Assembly: GCA_016234555.1 (NCBI GenBank)
Contig: JACRBJ010000032.1
Coordinates: 124,001 to 188,000, forward strand
Length of the DNA stretch: 64,000 nucleotides
Source of the DNA: Chloroflexota bacterium
Lineage (GTDB): Bacteria > Chloroflexota > Anaerolineae > Anaerolineales > Villigracilaceae
Direction: 5' to 3'
Positions 52,574 to 60,696 of this stretch are shown here, piece after piece. Both the position numbers and the translations under genes were made by a program. How positions within the stretch are numbered: position 1 is the first letter of the stretch; each line of letters starts with the position of its first letter. The notes below the pieces were generated by a model. It saw only the letters and a program-made list of their open reading frames with translations, did not search any database and had not been told where the DNA came from.

Positions 52574-53245
52574 CTAACCAAAGAACGCCTTGATCAATTC
52601 CCAATTGAGCATGATGTCATAAATTCCCACGCCGACGAGAAGCAATCCGCTGATGAAGTTGATCAGCTGCGCGCGCATGGCAAATTGACGGGTGATCCAA
52701 CGCTGCGCCGCGCCTGAGAGAAAAGACAAAACCAGAAGCGGAAGACCGAATCCCATCCCGAACCAGAAGAAAACGTTCAACTTGCCGAGCGCGTCCATCA
52801 CGGTCAGTGACAGGGCGAAGATGCTCACCACCAGCGGACCAGAACAGGGCAAAGCAATCGGACCGTACAACAGTCCGTACAAAAAGGCGTTGGCAAACGG
52901 GTGCGACAAAAATGGGACCTGGATCTGCGGTAGTTTCTTGAACGGATTGACGTTGAGTAGCAGCATGACGCCAAAAAGAATAATGATTGCATCTGCAATG
53001 GGGATGATGACTGAAAGTGCCCTGCCAACCGAGATCGAAAGCAGGGCGATGATTCCACCGAGCACGAGCATCATGGTCAGCACGCCCGCCAGCACAAAGA
53101 ACCCGAGAAAATAACGGCTGTATTTTCCCTGTAAGCCTTCCTGTCCACCGCTGAGGTAGGCGAGGAAGCCAGGGTACAAAGGCAGTACGCAGGGGCTGGT
53201 GGTGGCAAGCAGTCCAATGGATAGGGATGTGAGGATGGTTTCCAT
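52574..53245 (-). CDS. CcdA/DsbD-like thiol-disulphide membrane transporter
   Basis: 223 aa, six TM segments. The two redox cysteines are in TTSPCVLPLYPG (C19) and ALPCSGPLVV (C134), the CcdA signature. It carries reducing power from cytosolic thioredoxin to periplasmic thioredoxin-like proteins. ATG 53245 has GGGAG 5-6 nt upstream. It is the second gene after the thioredoxin-like lipoprotein, its probable redox partner. Confidence 0.9.
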   Translation of the reverse strand: METILTSLSIGLLATTSPCVLPLYPGFLAYLSGGQEGLQGKYSRYFLGFFVLAGVLTMMLVLGGIIALLSISVGRALSVIIPIADAIIILFGVMLLLNVNPFKKLPQIQVPFLSHPFANAFLYGLLYGPIALPCSGPLVVSIFALSLTVMDALGKLNVFFWFGMGFGLPLLVLSFLSGAAQRWITRQFAMRAQLINFISGLLLVGVGIYDIMLNWELIKAFFG

Positions 53246-53255
53246 AAAAACTCCC

Positions 53256-53292
53256 ATGCTCTTCAAGGGGCTAAGCCCCTTGAAGAGCATGT
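53256..53292. repeat. Perfect 18-bp palindrome between the redox genes
   Basis: CATGCTCTTCAAGGGGCT (53256-53273) pairs perfectly with 53275-53292. It shares the GGGGCTAAGCCCC core with the hairpin at 1237. It may set the ratio of the two genes in the operon. Confidence 0.75.
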
Positions 53293-53297
53293 ATTGA

Positions 53298-54050
53298 TTA
53301 CATCGCTTCGTCGAGGAACGGCTGGATGAATTGTAACAGTTCGTCCGCGCTCTTGATCCCAAACGGTAATGGATGCGCTTCGCCTTTGCGGTCTATGACC
53401 ATAATCGGAGCGGAAGGCGGGTTGAGGAACTGATCGCCGTAGTGTTTGGAAATGTCCTGCGCAACTTCTGCCGTGGCAACTGCATACTGCCAATCAAAGT
53501 CGTTCTTTTCCACGTATGATTTTAGGCTGGCGGAATCCTCGTTGGGGTCGACGTCCAGACCGATGCTCACGAAATCATCCCGCTGACCAAGCATGTCGTG
53601 AAGGGATTTGACCTGTCCCTGCTGACGAAAACAGGTGGAGCACCAAATCGCCATCGTCTCCACGAGGACCACCTTGCCCTTGAAATCGTTAATGGTGAAG
53701 GTCTGCCCTGTGACCGCGTTAGTGAGGGATGCGGAATACCAGGCCGGGGCTTCCATCATCGCATCTGCGGCGGGGGTTTCCTTGCTCATCATTGCATCGG
53801 CGGTCGGGGTTTCCTTCTCCATCATTGCATCGGCGGTTGGTGTTTCCTTCTCCATCATGGCATCGGCGGTCGGGGTTTCCTTCTCCATCATGGCTTCAAC
53901 TGTCGGCGTGGATTTGTCCATCATGGTTTCTTCGGTCGGCGCGTCCTTCTTCATCATCGCATCCTCTGTCGGCATGGAAGTTCCACCACAGGCGGCGATC
54001 AGAAATGCCGCCGTCAAAATCAGGCTGGAAAGAATTTGTTTGGTTTTCAT
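53298..54050 (-). CDS. Thioredoxin-like lipoprotein with Met-Met decapeptide repeats
   Basis: 250 aa. The signal has the lipobox LIAAC (C21). Residues 27-100 are tandem ~10-residue repeats of the type PTADAMMEKE, with seven Met-Met pairs. A TlpA-type thioredoxin domain follows, with active site WCSTC (C137, C140) and NDFKGKVVLVE. The paired CcdA-like protein would reduce it. The Met-rich stalk could bind copper or act as a sacrificial oxidant sink repaired by MsrPQ nearby (inference). The repeat DNA is almost identical between units, so copy number may vary. Confidence 0.85.
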   Translation of the reverse strand: MKTKQILSSLILTAAFLIAACGGTSMPTEDAMMKKDAPTEETMMDKSTPTVEAMMEKETPTADAMMEKETPTADAMMEKETPTADAMMSKETPAADAMMEAPAWYSASLTNAVTGQTFTINDFKGKVVLVETMAIWCSTCFRQQGQVKSLHDMLGQRDDFVSIGLDVDPNEDSASLKSYVEKNDFDWQYAVATAEVAQDISKHYGDQFLNPPSAPIMVIDRKGEAHPLPFGIKSADELLQFIQPFLDEAM

Positions 54051-54202
54051 GTTTCTCCTTTTTCTGGTTGGTTGATGTCTGCATGATAAGAGACGGTCAT
54101 TACAGAAAACATACCCATCCCTTACGAAAGGATGAACCCTGCTCCCCAGGCTGTAAGAATTTCTTAATATCTTCCCTGCGGGAATAAAGTATCATTCAAG
54201 GC

Positions 54203-54895
54203 ATGAGCGAAACACAAATCCTGGTCGTCGAAGATGAACCCAGCCTGGCGGAAGTGGTCAGCCTGTATCTCAAACGCGCTGGTTTTGAAGTTCAGGTCGC
54301 CAGCAGCGGCGGACAAGCCATGTCCATTCTGGAAAAGCGCATTCCCGATTTCGTCATCCTGGACGTGATGCTGCCCGAAGTGGACGGTCTTTCCATCACG
54401 CGCTGGCTGCGGGATCATTCGGATGTGCCGATCATCGTGGTCACTGCGCGGCGCGAGGAAGTGGACCGCATTGCGGGACTCGAAATGGGCGCGGATGATT
54501 ACGTGGTCAAGCCGTTCAGTCCCCAGGAGTTGGTGAGCCGCGTTCGGGCGGTGTTGAGGCGCGTCGGACGGGACCAGCTTGGGGCGGAATCCGGGAAGGC
54601 GTTGACGTTTGATTCGATTCAGATCGATCCGCGCACGCGAGTCGTCATGGTCAACGAGTCACAGGTCGAGTTGACCGCCAAGGAGTTCGACATGCTCCAC
54701 CTGCTGGCACGCCATCCAAAACAGGTCTTCACCCGCGACCAATTGCTGGAGCGGGTTTGGGGCGGCGCGGAGTACATCGACCCCGGCACGGTGACGGTAC
54801 ACGTGCGGCGTCTGCGTGAAAAGATGGAAAGCGACCCATCGAAGCCCAAACATTTAATAACCGTTTGGGGCGTTGGATACAAATTCGAACCATGA
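54203..54895 (+). CDS. OmpR/PhoB-family response regulator
   Basis: 230 aa. The receiver has acidic residues VVEDE, phosphoacceptor D54 (FVILDVMLPEVDG), a Thr in VVTARR and Lys in VVKPFSP. The winged helix is at about 135-230 (LTAKEFDMLHLLARHPKQV; HVRRLREKME). It overlaps the histidine kinase start by 4 nt and diverges from the thioredoxin-like lipoprotein, so it may control the redox genes on both sides. Confidence 0.93.
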   Translation: MSETQILVVEDEPSLAEVVSLYLKRAGFEVQVASSGGQAMSILEKRIPDFVILDVMLPEVDGLSITRWLRDHSDVPIIVVTARREEVDRIAGLEMGADDYVVKPFSPQELVSRVRAVLRRVGRDQLGAESGKALTFDSIQIDPRTRVVMVNESQVELTAKEFDMLHLLARHPKQVFTRDQLLERVWGGAEYIDPGTVTVHVRRLREKMESDPSKPKHLITVWGVGYKFEP

Positions 54896-56109
54896 AATCT
54901 TTAACGGCACGTTATATCTTCAGCATCCTTGCCATCGTTGCGCTTTCGCTGGGCGTGTTTTATCTTTTGATGTCGCCGCCGTTGAACGACCTGCGCTTGA
55001 TGGCGATGTTCCTCGGCATCACGGCGCTGATTTCCGCGCTGGTGGGATACGGCGCTTATAAACTTGGCTGGCTCAATCTTTCGCCGACGCTGCGCTGGTC
55101 CCTGCTGGGTGGGTATGCGCTTTCGAGCCTGCTCACTTTTTTCAACGTCTGGTTTTCTGCACAGATGATGTTTGCCAGCCAGCATGATTTGTTGCTCGCA
55201 ATTGTTCTGCTGATTTTTGCAAGCGGCATGGCAATGGTATTGGGGTATTTTTTGTCGAGCGCGATCACCAACCGCATCAACCTGTTAAAGGATGCGGCGG
55301 AACAACTTGCTGGTGGAAATTTGCAAACACGCGTGCCGTCCAACGGACAGGATGAAGTCGCCACGCTTGCACGAACGTTCAACCAGATGGCAGAACAACT
55401 CGAAGCCGTGGATAAAAAGCAGCGCGAACTCGAACGCCTGCGCGCCGACCTGATCGCCTGGGTTGGGCACGACCTGCAAACTCCGCTGGCTTCGATGCGC
55501 GTCATCCTCGAAGCATTGGAGGACGGCGTGGTCGACGACCCGCAAACGGTCAAGCGATACTTGAACACGGCACAGCGCAATGTGCGTTCGCTTTCGGTTT
55601 TGATCGACGACCTGTTTCAAATGGCTCAACTGGATACGGGCGGGATGCCGCTCGATCGCGCCGAATCGTCCCTCTCTGACTTGATCTCCGACACGCTCGA
55701 ATCCTTCTCAGAACTGGCACAACGACAGGGAGTGAATCTCACCGGGAGCGTCGCCCCCGAAGTTGATCCTGTGACGATGGATACCCAACGCATTGGGCGG
55801 GTGCTGAACAATCTTATTGGCAATGCCCTGCGACACACACCAGACGGGGGACGCGTCGAGGTGCATGCGCGGCGGACGGGCTCAGGCGTGGAAGTCAGTG
55901 TGTCCGATACGGGGGAAGGAATCCGCGCCGAAGACCTTCCGCATGTCTTTGACAGTTTCTATCGCGGCGATAAATCCCGCAGCCGCTCCACGGGCGGAGC
56001 GGGATTGGGGCTGGCGATTTCAAAGGGCATCGTCCAGGCACATGGCGGGGAGATAAATGTCAAGAGCGAAGCGGGGCAAGGCAGTCAATTCACGTTTACC
56101 CTGCCGTAA
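54892..56109 (+). CDS. Sensor histidine kinase
   Basis: 405 aa from ATG 54892 (ATGA). Four hydrophobic segments in residues 5-125 with almost no periplasmic loop, a HAMP domain (about 125-178), phosphoacceptor H193 in VGHDLQTPLAS and a HATPase domain with NLIGNALRHTP, DTGEGI and GLGLAIS boxes. The lack of a sensor loop suggests that it senses the membrane or a partner protein. Confidence 0.93.
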   Translation: MKSLTARYIFSILAIVALSLGVFYLLMSPPLNDLRLMAMFLGITALISALVGYGAYKLGWLNLSPTLRWSLLGGYALSSLLTFFNVWFSAQMMFASQHDLLLAIVLLIFASGMAMVLGYFLSSAITNRINLLKDAAEQLAGGNLQTRVPSNGQDEVATLARTFNQMAEQLEAVDKKQRELERLRADLIAWVGHDLQTPLASMRVILEALEDGVVDDPQTVKRYLNTAQRNVRSLSVLIDDLFQMAQLDTGGMPLDRAESSLSDLISDTLESFSELAQRQGVNLTGSVAPEVDPVTMDTQRIGRVLNNLIGNALRHTPDGGRVEVHARRTGSGVEVSVSDTGEGIRAEDLPHVFDSFYRGDKSRSRSTGGAGLGLAISKGIVQAHGGEINVKSEAGQGSQFTFTLP

Positions 56110-56110
56110 C

Positions 56111-56180
56111 ATGTAACGTCCGAAGGTTTGCACCAGCAATCAGTCTGGATTACGAGAACCTTCGGGACGGTGTGTTACAT
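56111..56180 (+). terminator. Long hairpin after the histidine kinase
   Basis: GTCCGAAGGTT (56118-56128) pairs with AACCTTCGGGAC (56157-56168, one bulge), with outer ATGTAAC/GTTACAT arms. Terminator-like, though with a long loop. Confidence 0.5.
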
Positions 56181-56259
56181 CAGTTAATAAAACTCTTAAT
56201 CTTGCGTAACCTTTTCGTAAGAAAGTTTTCCTAGAATGGGGACATCAAGGAGACAAATA

Positions 56260-56811
56260 ATGAAACGATTATGGTTCCTCGGATTGATCTTTGGATTGAC
56301 CGCCTGTGCGGCATCCGCGACACAAAGCAAGACCGCGACCATTCCAACCTCCGCATCCTCCCTGCCTGACCTTGGACCTGCTCCCGAACTGACGAATGAG
56401 ACCTGGCTGAATGTAGACACGCCGCTCCGACTCACTGATTTACGCGGCAAGGTGGTCGCCATCGACATGTGGACCTTTGGCTGAATAAACTGCAGAAATG
56501 TGATTCCTTCGTTGAAGGAATGGGACCAAAAATATAGCGACCAGGGACTCGTCATTATCGGCAACCACTATCCAGAGTTTTCATACGAGGAAGACCTCGC
56601 CAACCTGCAAGCCGCCGTTGCAGAACATGGAATCGAATATGCCGTTGCACAGGATAACGACGGCGCAACCTGGCGGGCTTATAAAAACCGCTACTGGCCC
56701 ACGCTGTATTTGATCGACAAAAATGGACACCTGCGTTATGTCCACATCGGCGAGGGAAAATACGACGAAACCGAAGCTGCCATTAAAAGTTTGCTTGCCG
56801 AAACATATTAG
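56260..56811 (+). CDS. Thioredoxin-like lipoprotein, probable selenoprotein (UxxC)
   Basis: 183 aa if UGA at 56482-56484 is read as selenocysteine (residue 75). The frame runs intact on both sides: lipobox LTAC (C16), then [19 protein letters not shown], then U75-I-N-C78[10 protein letters not shown] and a complete TlpA/DipZ-type thioredoxin fold ending near [17 protein letters not shown]. Homologues normally have C at this site (FGCINC), the peroxidatic/attacking Cys, so Sec replacement is chemically apt. A hairpin with GTT loop stands 18 nt after the UGA. AAGGAG precedes ATG. MsrPQ follow in the same direction. Confidence 0.82.
56503..56521 (+). promoter_or_regulatory. SECIS-like hairpin
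   Basis: ATTCCTTC (56503-56510) pairs perfectly with GAAGGAAT (56514-56521) around GTT. The loop G is 27 nt after the UGA, within the range of bacterial SECIS elements, and a GU loop is typical. By eye only; the helix has no obvious bulged U. Confidence 0.65.
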
Positions 56812-56825
56812 AGGAGATACCCGTC

Positions 56826-57779
56826 ATGACCCACTTGTATAAATCCGTTCCCATCCGTTCATCCGAGATCACACCGAAGCATGTTTACCTCTCGCGGCGC
56901 GACTTCATGAAAGCCGCAACCGTCGCCACAGGAGCCGCATTGCTGGCAGCCTGCGCGCCGTCTGTGACGGAGGAGCCGCAATCCGCCAAACCAGCCCCCA
57001 CTTCCACGGCAACCGATGAACTTGGTGATCCCGTCAACACATATGAGGACATCACCAATTACAACAACTACTACGAGTTCAGCACGGATAAACAACAGGT
57101 GGCAGGGTTGGCTCAGGGCTTCACCGTCCGCCCGTGGACGATCGAAGTCGGCGGGCTGGTCAACAAGCCGATGACTTTCGGCATCGACGACCTGTTGAAG
57201 AAGTTCCCGCAGGAGGAGCGCATCTATCGCCTGCGCTGTGTGGAAGCCTGGAGCATGGTCATCCCATGGACTGGATTCACGCTGGCAAGCCTGCTGAAAG
57301 AAGTCGGGCCGACCTCGGATGCGAAATATGTCCGTTTTGAAACCGTATACCGTCCCGAGGAAATGCCCGGACAAAAAAGCGAGTTCTACCCCTGGCCCTA
57401 CCAGGAGGGACTGCGTCTCGACGAAGCCATGCACGACCTGACCTTCCTTGCCACGGGTTTGTACGGCGAACCGAACGTGCCGCAAAACGGCGCGCCAATC
57501 CGCGTGGTGGTGCCGTGGAAATATGGATTCAAATCCATCAAATCCATTGTCAAGATCGAGCTGGTCTCCGGGGAACCCTCCACGTTGTGGAACGCCATCG
57601 CGCCGAACGAATATGGATTCTATTCCAACGTCAATCCCGAAGTGGATCATCCGCGCTGGTCACAGGCAACCGAGCGTCGCATCGGTGAATTCGACCGTCG
57701 TCCCACCCTGCCGTTCAACGGCTATGGCGAGCAGGTCGCGTCACTGTACGATGGCATGGATTTGAGTGTGTATTATTAA
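56826..57779 (+). CDS. msrP: Protein-methionine-sulphoxide reductase catalytic subunit MsrP
   Basis: 317 aa. The Tat signal has SRRDFMK (about 23-29), followed by an AACAPS stretch. The molybdopterin-ligating Cys is C138 in [11 protein letters not shown], and [12 protein letters not shown] and [12 protein letters not shown] are family signatures. It reduces oxidised Met in periplasmic proteins, with electrons from MsrQ. GGAG precedes ATG; the redoxin ends 14 nt upstream. Confidence 0.95.
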   Translation: MTHLYKSVPIRSSEITPKHVYLSRRDFMKAATVATGAALLAACAPSVTEEPQSAKPAPTSTATDELGDPVNTYEDITNYNNYYEFSTDKQQVAGLAQGFTVRPWTIEVGGLVNKPMTFGIDDLLKKFPQEERIYRLRCVEAWSMVIPWTGFTLASLLKEVGPTSDAKYVRFETVYRPEEMPGQKSEFYPWPYQEGLRLDEAMHDLTFLATGLYGEPNVPQNGAPIRVVVPWKYGFKSIKSIVKIELVSGEPSTLWNAIAPNEYGFYSNVNPEVDHPRWSQATERRIGEFDRRPTLPFNGYGEQVASLYDGMDLSVYY

Positions 57780-57780
57780 A

Positions 57781-57799
57781 CGAGGTTTTGAAAACCTCG
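57781..57799 (+). terminator. Small palindrome between msrP and msrQ
   Basis: CGAGGTTTT and AAAACCTCG arms meet across a single base. It may be a partial attenuator or mRNA processing site. Confidence 0.5.
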
Positions 57800-57817
57800 G
57801 AGGTCTGAGAAGGTAAC

Positions 57818-58498
57818 ATGAACGTGAAAACGAAATTTCCCTACACCCCGCTGCAAATTGCCATGCACCTTTACGCATGGTCCGCATTTATTCTGCTGAT
57901 CTTCGATTTCGCCACGGGAAATCTTTCTCCCAACCCGATTCAAGACCTCGAACAACGCACGGGACGCCACGCCCTTGTCCTGCTGGTATTGTCCCTGCTT
58001 TGCACGCCGCTCAATACCCTCTTCAAGTGGAGCGAGCCGCTCAAACGCCGCCGCGCGTTGGGGCTTTATTCCTTCATGTACGCGGTGGTCCATGTCATCA
58101 TCTTTGCCGACCTGGACTTCGGTCTCGCGTGGAGCAATCTGATAAAGGAAGTCATCGGGAAGCCGCGCCTTGTGGTTGGGACAATCGCATTTTTTCTGCT
58201 CATCCCGCTGGCGATCACCTCGTTCGACATTTGGAAAAAGCGCCTCAAAAAGAACTGGAAACGCCTGCACCAGCTTGTTTACTTCATCGCGCCGCTGGTT
58301 GTGCTTCACTACCTGTGGAGCAAGAAAGGAGACATCCTCTCCTTTCAGGGTGAAATACTGAAGCCAATGATTTACGGGCTTGCCATTGCAGTCTTTCTCA
58401 TCGTGCGGATTCCACCGATTCGAAAAGCGTTGTCATCCTTTTCGACCCGAATGCTGGCTCTGTTCCCCAAAAGGAATCGGCAGCCTGAAACAAGTTGA
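57818..58498 (+). CDS. msrQ: MsrQ haem-b membrane subunit
   Basis: 226 aa, six TM helices. Likely haem-ligand histidines are H51 (TGRHALVLL), H92 (AVVHVII), H151 (RLHQLVYF) and H164 (VLHYLW), the usual ferric-reductase-like pattern. It passes quinol or flavin electrons to MsrP at the outer membrane face. It follows msrP by 38 nt. Confidence 0.93.
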   Translation: MNVKTKFPYTPLQIAMHLYAWSAFILLIFDFATGNLSPNPIQDLEQRTGRHALVLLVLSLLCTPLNTLFKWSEPLKRRRALGLYSFMYAVVHVIIFADLDFGLAWSNLIKEVIGKPRLVVGTIAFFLLIPLAITSFDIWKKRLKKNWKRLHQLVYFIAPLVVLHYLWSKKGDILSFQGEILKPMIYGLAIAVFLIVRIPPIRKALSSFSTRMLALFPKRNRQPETS

Positions 58499-58527
58499 CA
58501 GTCACTTTCCGAAGCGACTGTCAACTT
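58492..58527 (+). terminator. Terminator at the msrQ stop
   Basis: AAGTTGACAGTC pairs perfectly with GACTGTCAACTT (58516-58527), overlapping the msrQ stop codon. It also serves the converging small gene. Confidence 0.75.
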
Positions 58528-58531
58528 TATG

Positions 58532-58759
58532 CTAAAACATCCCGCGAAACAGCAACAGCAAACCGATAATCGCCAGCGGAATGCCGATGATCGCGCCGAC
58601 AATCGTCAGGCTGACGATGACGCCGACGAGGATGAGGACGATGCCCAGCACCATCGCCACGAAGCGTCCCGTCAATTCCACGATCACCGCGAGCAGCTTC
58701 CAGATCGCCGCAAAGGGCCATAAATACCAGGGGATATGTTGTTTGGTTTCAGTAGTCAT
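58532..58759 (-). CDS. Small membrane protein, two TM helices
   Basis: 75 aa from ATG 58759 (GGAGG 5 nt upstream). A polar TETKQHIPWYLWPF head is followed by a very hydrophobic hairpin (LVGVIVSLTIVGAIIGIPLAII). Similar small proteins are common in Chloroflexota; function unknown. It converges with msrQ. Confidence 0.7.
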   Translation of the reverse strand: MTTETKQHIPWYLWPFAAIWKLLAVIVELTGRFVAMVLGIVLILVGVIVSLTIVGAIIGIPLAIIGLLLLFRGMF

Positions 58760-58876
58760 TTGAGCCTCCGAGTTGATATACGCGGGTCGAAATAAAACGA
58801 TGCGAATTATCAGGAGATTGCTTCGCCGCAAAGAACGCTCCTCGCAATGACATAATGTTGCTTTATAATCCCATCC

Positions 58877-60247
58877 ATGAAAAGCAAAACCAGATTCAAT
58901 AAATTATGGTTGATCCCGCTTGGGCTTGCGCTTCTCGCCGGCTTTTACTACCTGCCGCCCGTTCACAGCCGCCTTGCCTGGCGCGTGGATGAACTGCGGA
59001 CAAAAATCATCTACTATTTCAATCCGCCTTCCGAAGCCGTCTTCCAACCCAGCGGCGAAGCGGCATTGACCATTGAAACCGCCATCGCCACCGTCCGCGC
59101 CGAATACATGATGACGTTGACTCCGCAGGTGACGGCGACCGCGATGCCCACAACTGGTCCCACGCCGACGCCAACGGTCACATCCACGCCCCTGCCCGGT
59201 TCTGTTATCCTGCCGGGCGTCAAATATGTCGACCAGCACGAACGCTGGAATTACTGCGGTCCTGCCAACCTGACGATGGCGCTCAACTTCTGGGGCTGGC
59301 CCGGCAACCGTGACGATGTCGCCCGCGTGGTCAAGCCCGGCAACGGCAACCTGCGCGAAAGTTTCATCGATCAGGGCAAGGACGATAAAAACGTTATGCC
59401 CTATGAACTTGTGGACTTTGTCAACGAGGAAACCGAGTTTCGCGCCCTCTTGCGTAACGGCGGTGACGAAAACCTCATTAAGCGCATGTTAGCCGCAGGA
59501 TTTCCTGTCCTGATTGAGAAGGGATACTACAAAGATACAAAGACCAATACTGATTGGCTTGGGCATTATCTTTTCACTACAGGCTACGACGACTCACGCG
59601 GCGGTTTTATCGTGCAGGACGCATATCTCAGAGACGCAAACCTCAAACCCATAGGAAAGGACATGCTCGTTGACTATGCCACCTATCAGTATGGGTGGCG
59701 CGAATTTAATTATCTCTTTATGGTCATTTACCCCGCTGACCGCGAAAATGAAGTGCAAACCCTGCTCGGTCCCTGGTCGGATGAAAAATGGGCGTCGCAG
59801 CACGCGCTCGAACTGGCGGAGAAGGACATCCAAACCCTGACCGGCAACGACCTGTTCTTTGCCTGGTTCAACCGTGGGACGAGTCATGTGGCGTTACAGC
59901 AATACGTGGACGCCGCCACCGCGTACGACCAGGCTTTTGCGCTCTACTCGAAATGGGACGTCGAAAAGGCGGATCGTCCCTACCGCATTTTGTGGTATCA
60001 GACGGGTCCCTACTTTGCGTATTTTTATTCCGCCCGCTATCAGGATGTCATCAGCCTCGCCGACACCACGCTCAACGAAACCATCTCCAAGCCAACCCTC
60101 GAGGAATCCCTTCTCTGGCGCGGACGAGCCTACTACATGAGCGGCAATACCCAAGCCGCCGTGGACGATTACCGCGCCGCGCTCAAAGTCCACGTGAATT
60201 GGGTTCCCGCCTTGCAGGCATTGCAAGACCTGGGGTTGCAGCCGTAG
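58877..60247 (+). CDS. Membrane-anchored C39-like cysteine peptidase with TPR domain
   Basis: 456 aa. An N-terminal anchor (about 10-27) and a Thr/Pro linker (TPTPTVTSTPLP) precede a papain-like C39_2 domain: C127 in NYCGPANL, H230 in WLGHYLF and D248 in IVQDAYL. The C-terminal 140 residues form two to three TPR-like helical pairs (FNRGTSHVALQQYVDAATAYDQA; GRAYYMSGNTQAAVDDYRAAL). Probably extracytoplasmic; the substrate is unknown. Confidence 0.85.
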   Translation: MKSKTRFNKLWLIPLGLALLAGFYYLPPVHSRLAWRVDELRTKIIYYFNPPSEAVFQPSGEAALTIETAIATVRAEYMMTLTPQVTATAMPTTGPTPTPTVTSTPLPGSVILPGVKYVDQHERWNYCGPANLTMALNFWGWPGNRDDVARVVKPGNGNLRESFIDQGKDDKNVMPYELVDFVNEETEFRALLRNGGDENLIKRMLAAGFPVLIEKGYYKDTKTNTDWLGHYLFTTGYDDSRGGFIVQDAYLRDANLKPIGKDMLVDYATYQYGWREFNYLFMVIYPADRENEVQTLLGPWSDEKWASQHALELAEKDIQTLTGNDLFFAWFNRGTSHVALQQYVDAATAYDQAFALYSKWDVEKADRPYRILWYQTGPYFAYFYSARYQDVISLADTTLNETISKPTLEESLLWRGRAYYMSGNTQAAVDDYRAALKVHVNWVPALQALQDLGLQP

Positions 60248-60297
60248 TTTTTCGTTTGATTGTTTGATGGTTCAATCGTTTTTCAAAAGGAGGATGA

Positions 60298-60678
60298 ATG
60301 ACAAAGATTAAACGGTTCGAGGATTTGCTGAGTTGGCAAAAGGCGCGTCAGACAGCGAATTTCATCTACGACCTGACCGAACATCCGGGGTTCTCCAAAG
60401 ACTTTCGTTTGAGCGGTCAGATTCAGGGTGCGGCTGGCTCGGTCATGCACAACATTGCCGAAGGTTTTGACTCCGGGACGAACCCAGAGTTCATCCGCTT
60501 TCTCAAACTGGCGCGGCGCTCCGCAAGCGAAGTACAATCTGAGTTATATCTGGCTCTCGACCGCAAGTACATTACTCCGGGTGAACTCACCACAGCTTAC
60601 AACCTTGCAACCGAAACCAAACAACTCATCAATGGCATGATCAAATACCTCCGCAACTCCAAACCTCCAACGACTTAA
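60298..60678 (+). CDS. Four-helix-bundle protein (S23/IVP-like)
   Basis: 126 aa. KRFEDLLSWQKARQTANFIYDLT, then GSVMHNIAEGF and RSASEVQSELYLALD, are hallmarks of the S23 ribosomal-intervening-sequence family. In Leptospira such proteins lie in 23S rRNA inserts; stand-alone copies are frequent in Chloroflexota and Bacteroidota. AAGGAGG before ATG. Role unclear. Confidence 0.88.
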   Translation: MTKIKRFEDLLSWQKARQTANFIYDLTEHPGFSKDFRLSGQIQGAAGSVMHNIAEGFDSGTNPEFIRFLKLARRSASEVQSELYLALDRKYITPGELTTAYNLATETKQLINGMIKYLRNSKPPTT

Positions 60679-60696
60679 CAGCCCAACTATCAAACG

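Noticed and set aside
56236..56484. Short redoxin gene ended by TGA (pseudogene reading)
   Set aside because: The frame continues with a complete thioredoxin fold, and the TGA falls exactly on the catalytic Cys with a SECIS-like hairpin, so selenocysteine is more likely.
56500..56811. Separate gene starting at GTG 56500
   Set aside because: It would lack signal peptide and active site; better explained as the second half of the selenoprotein.
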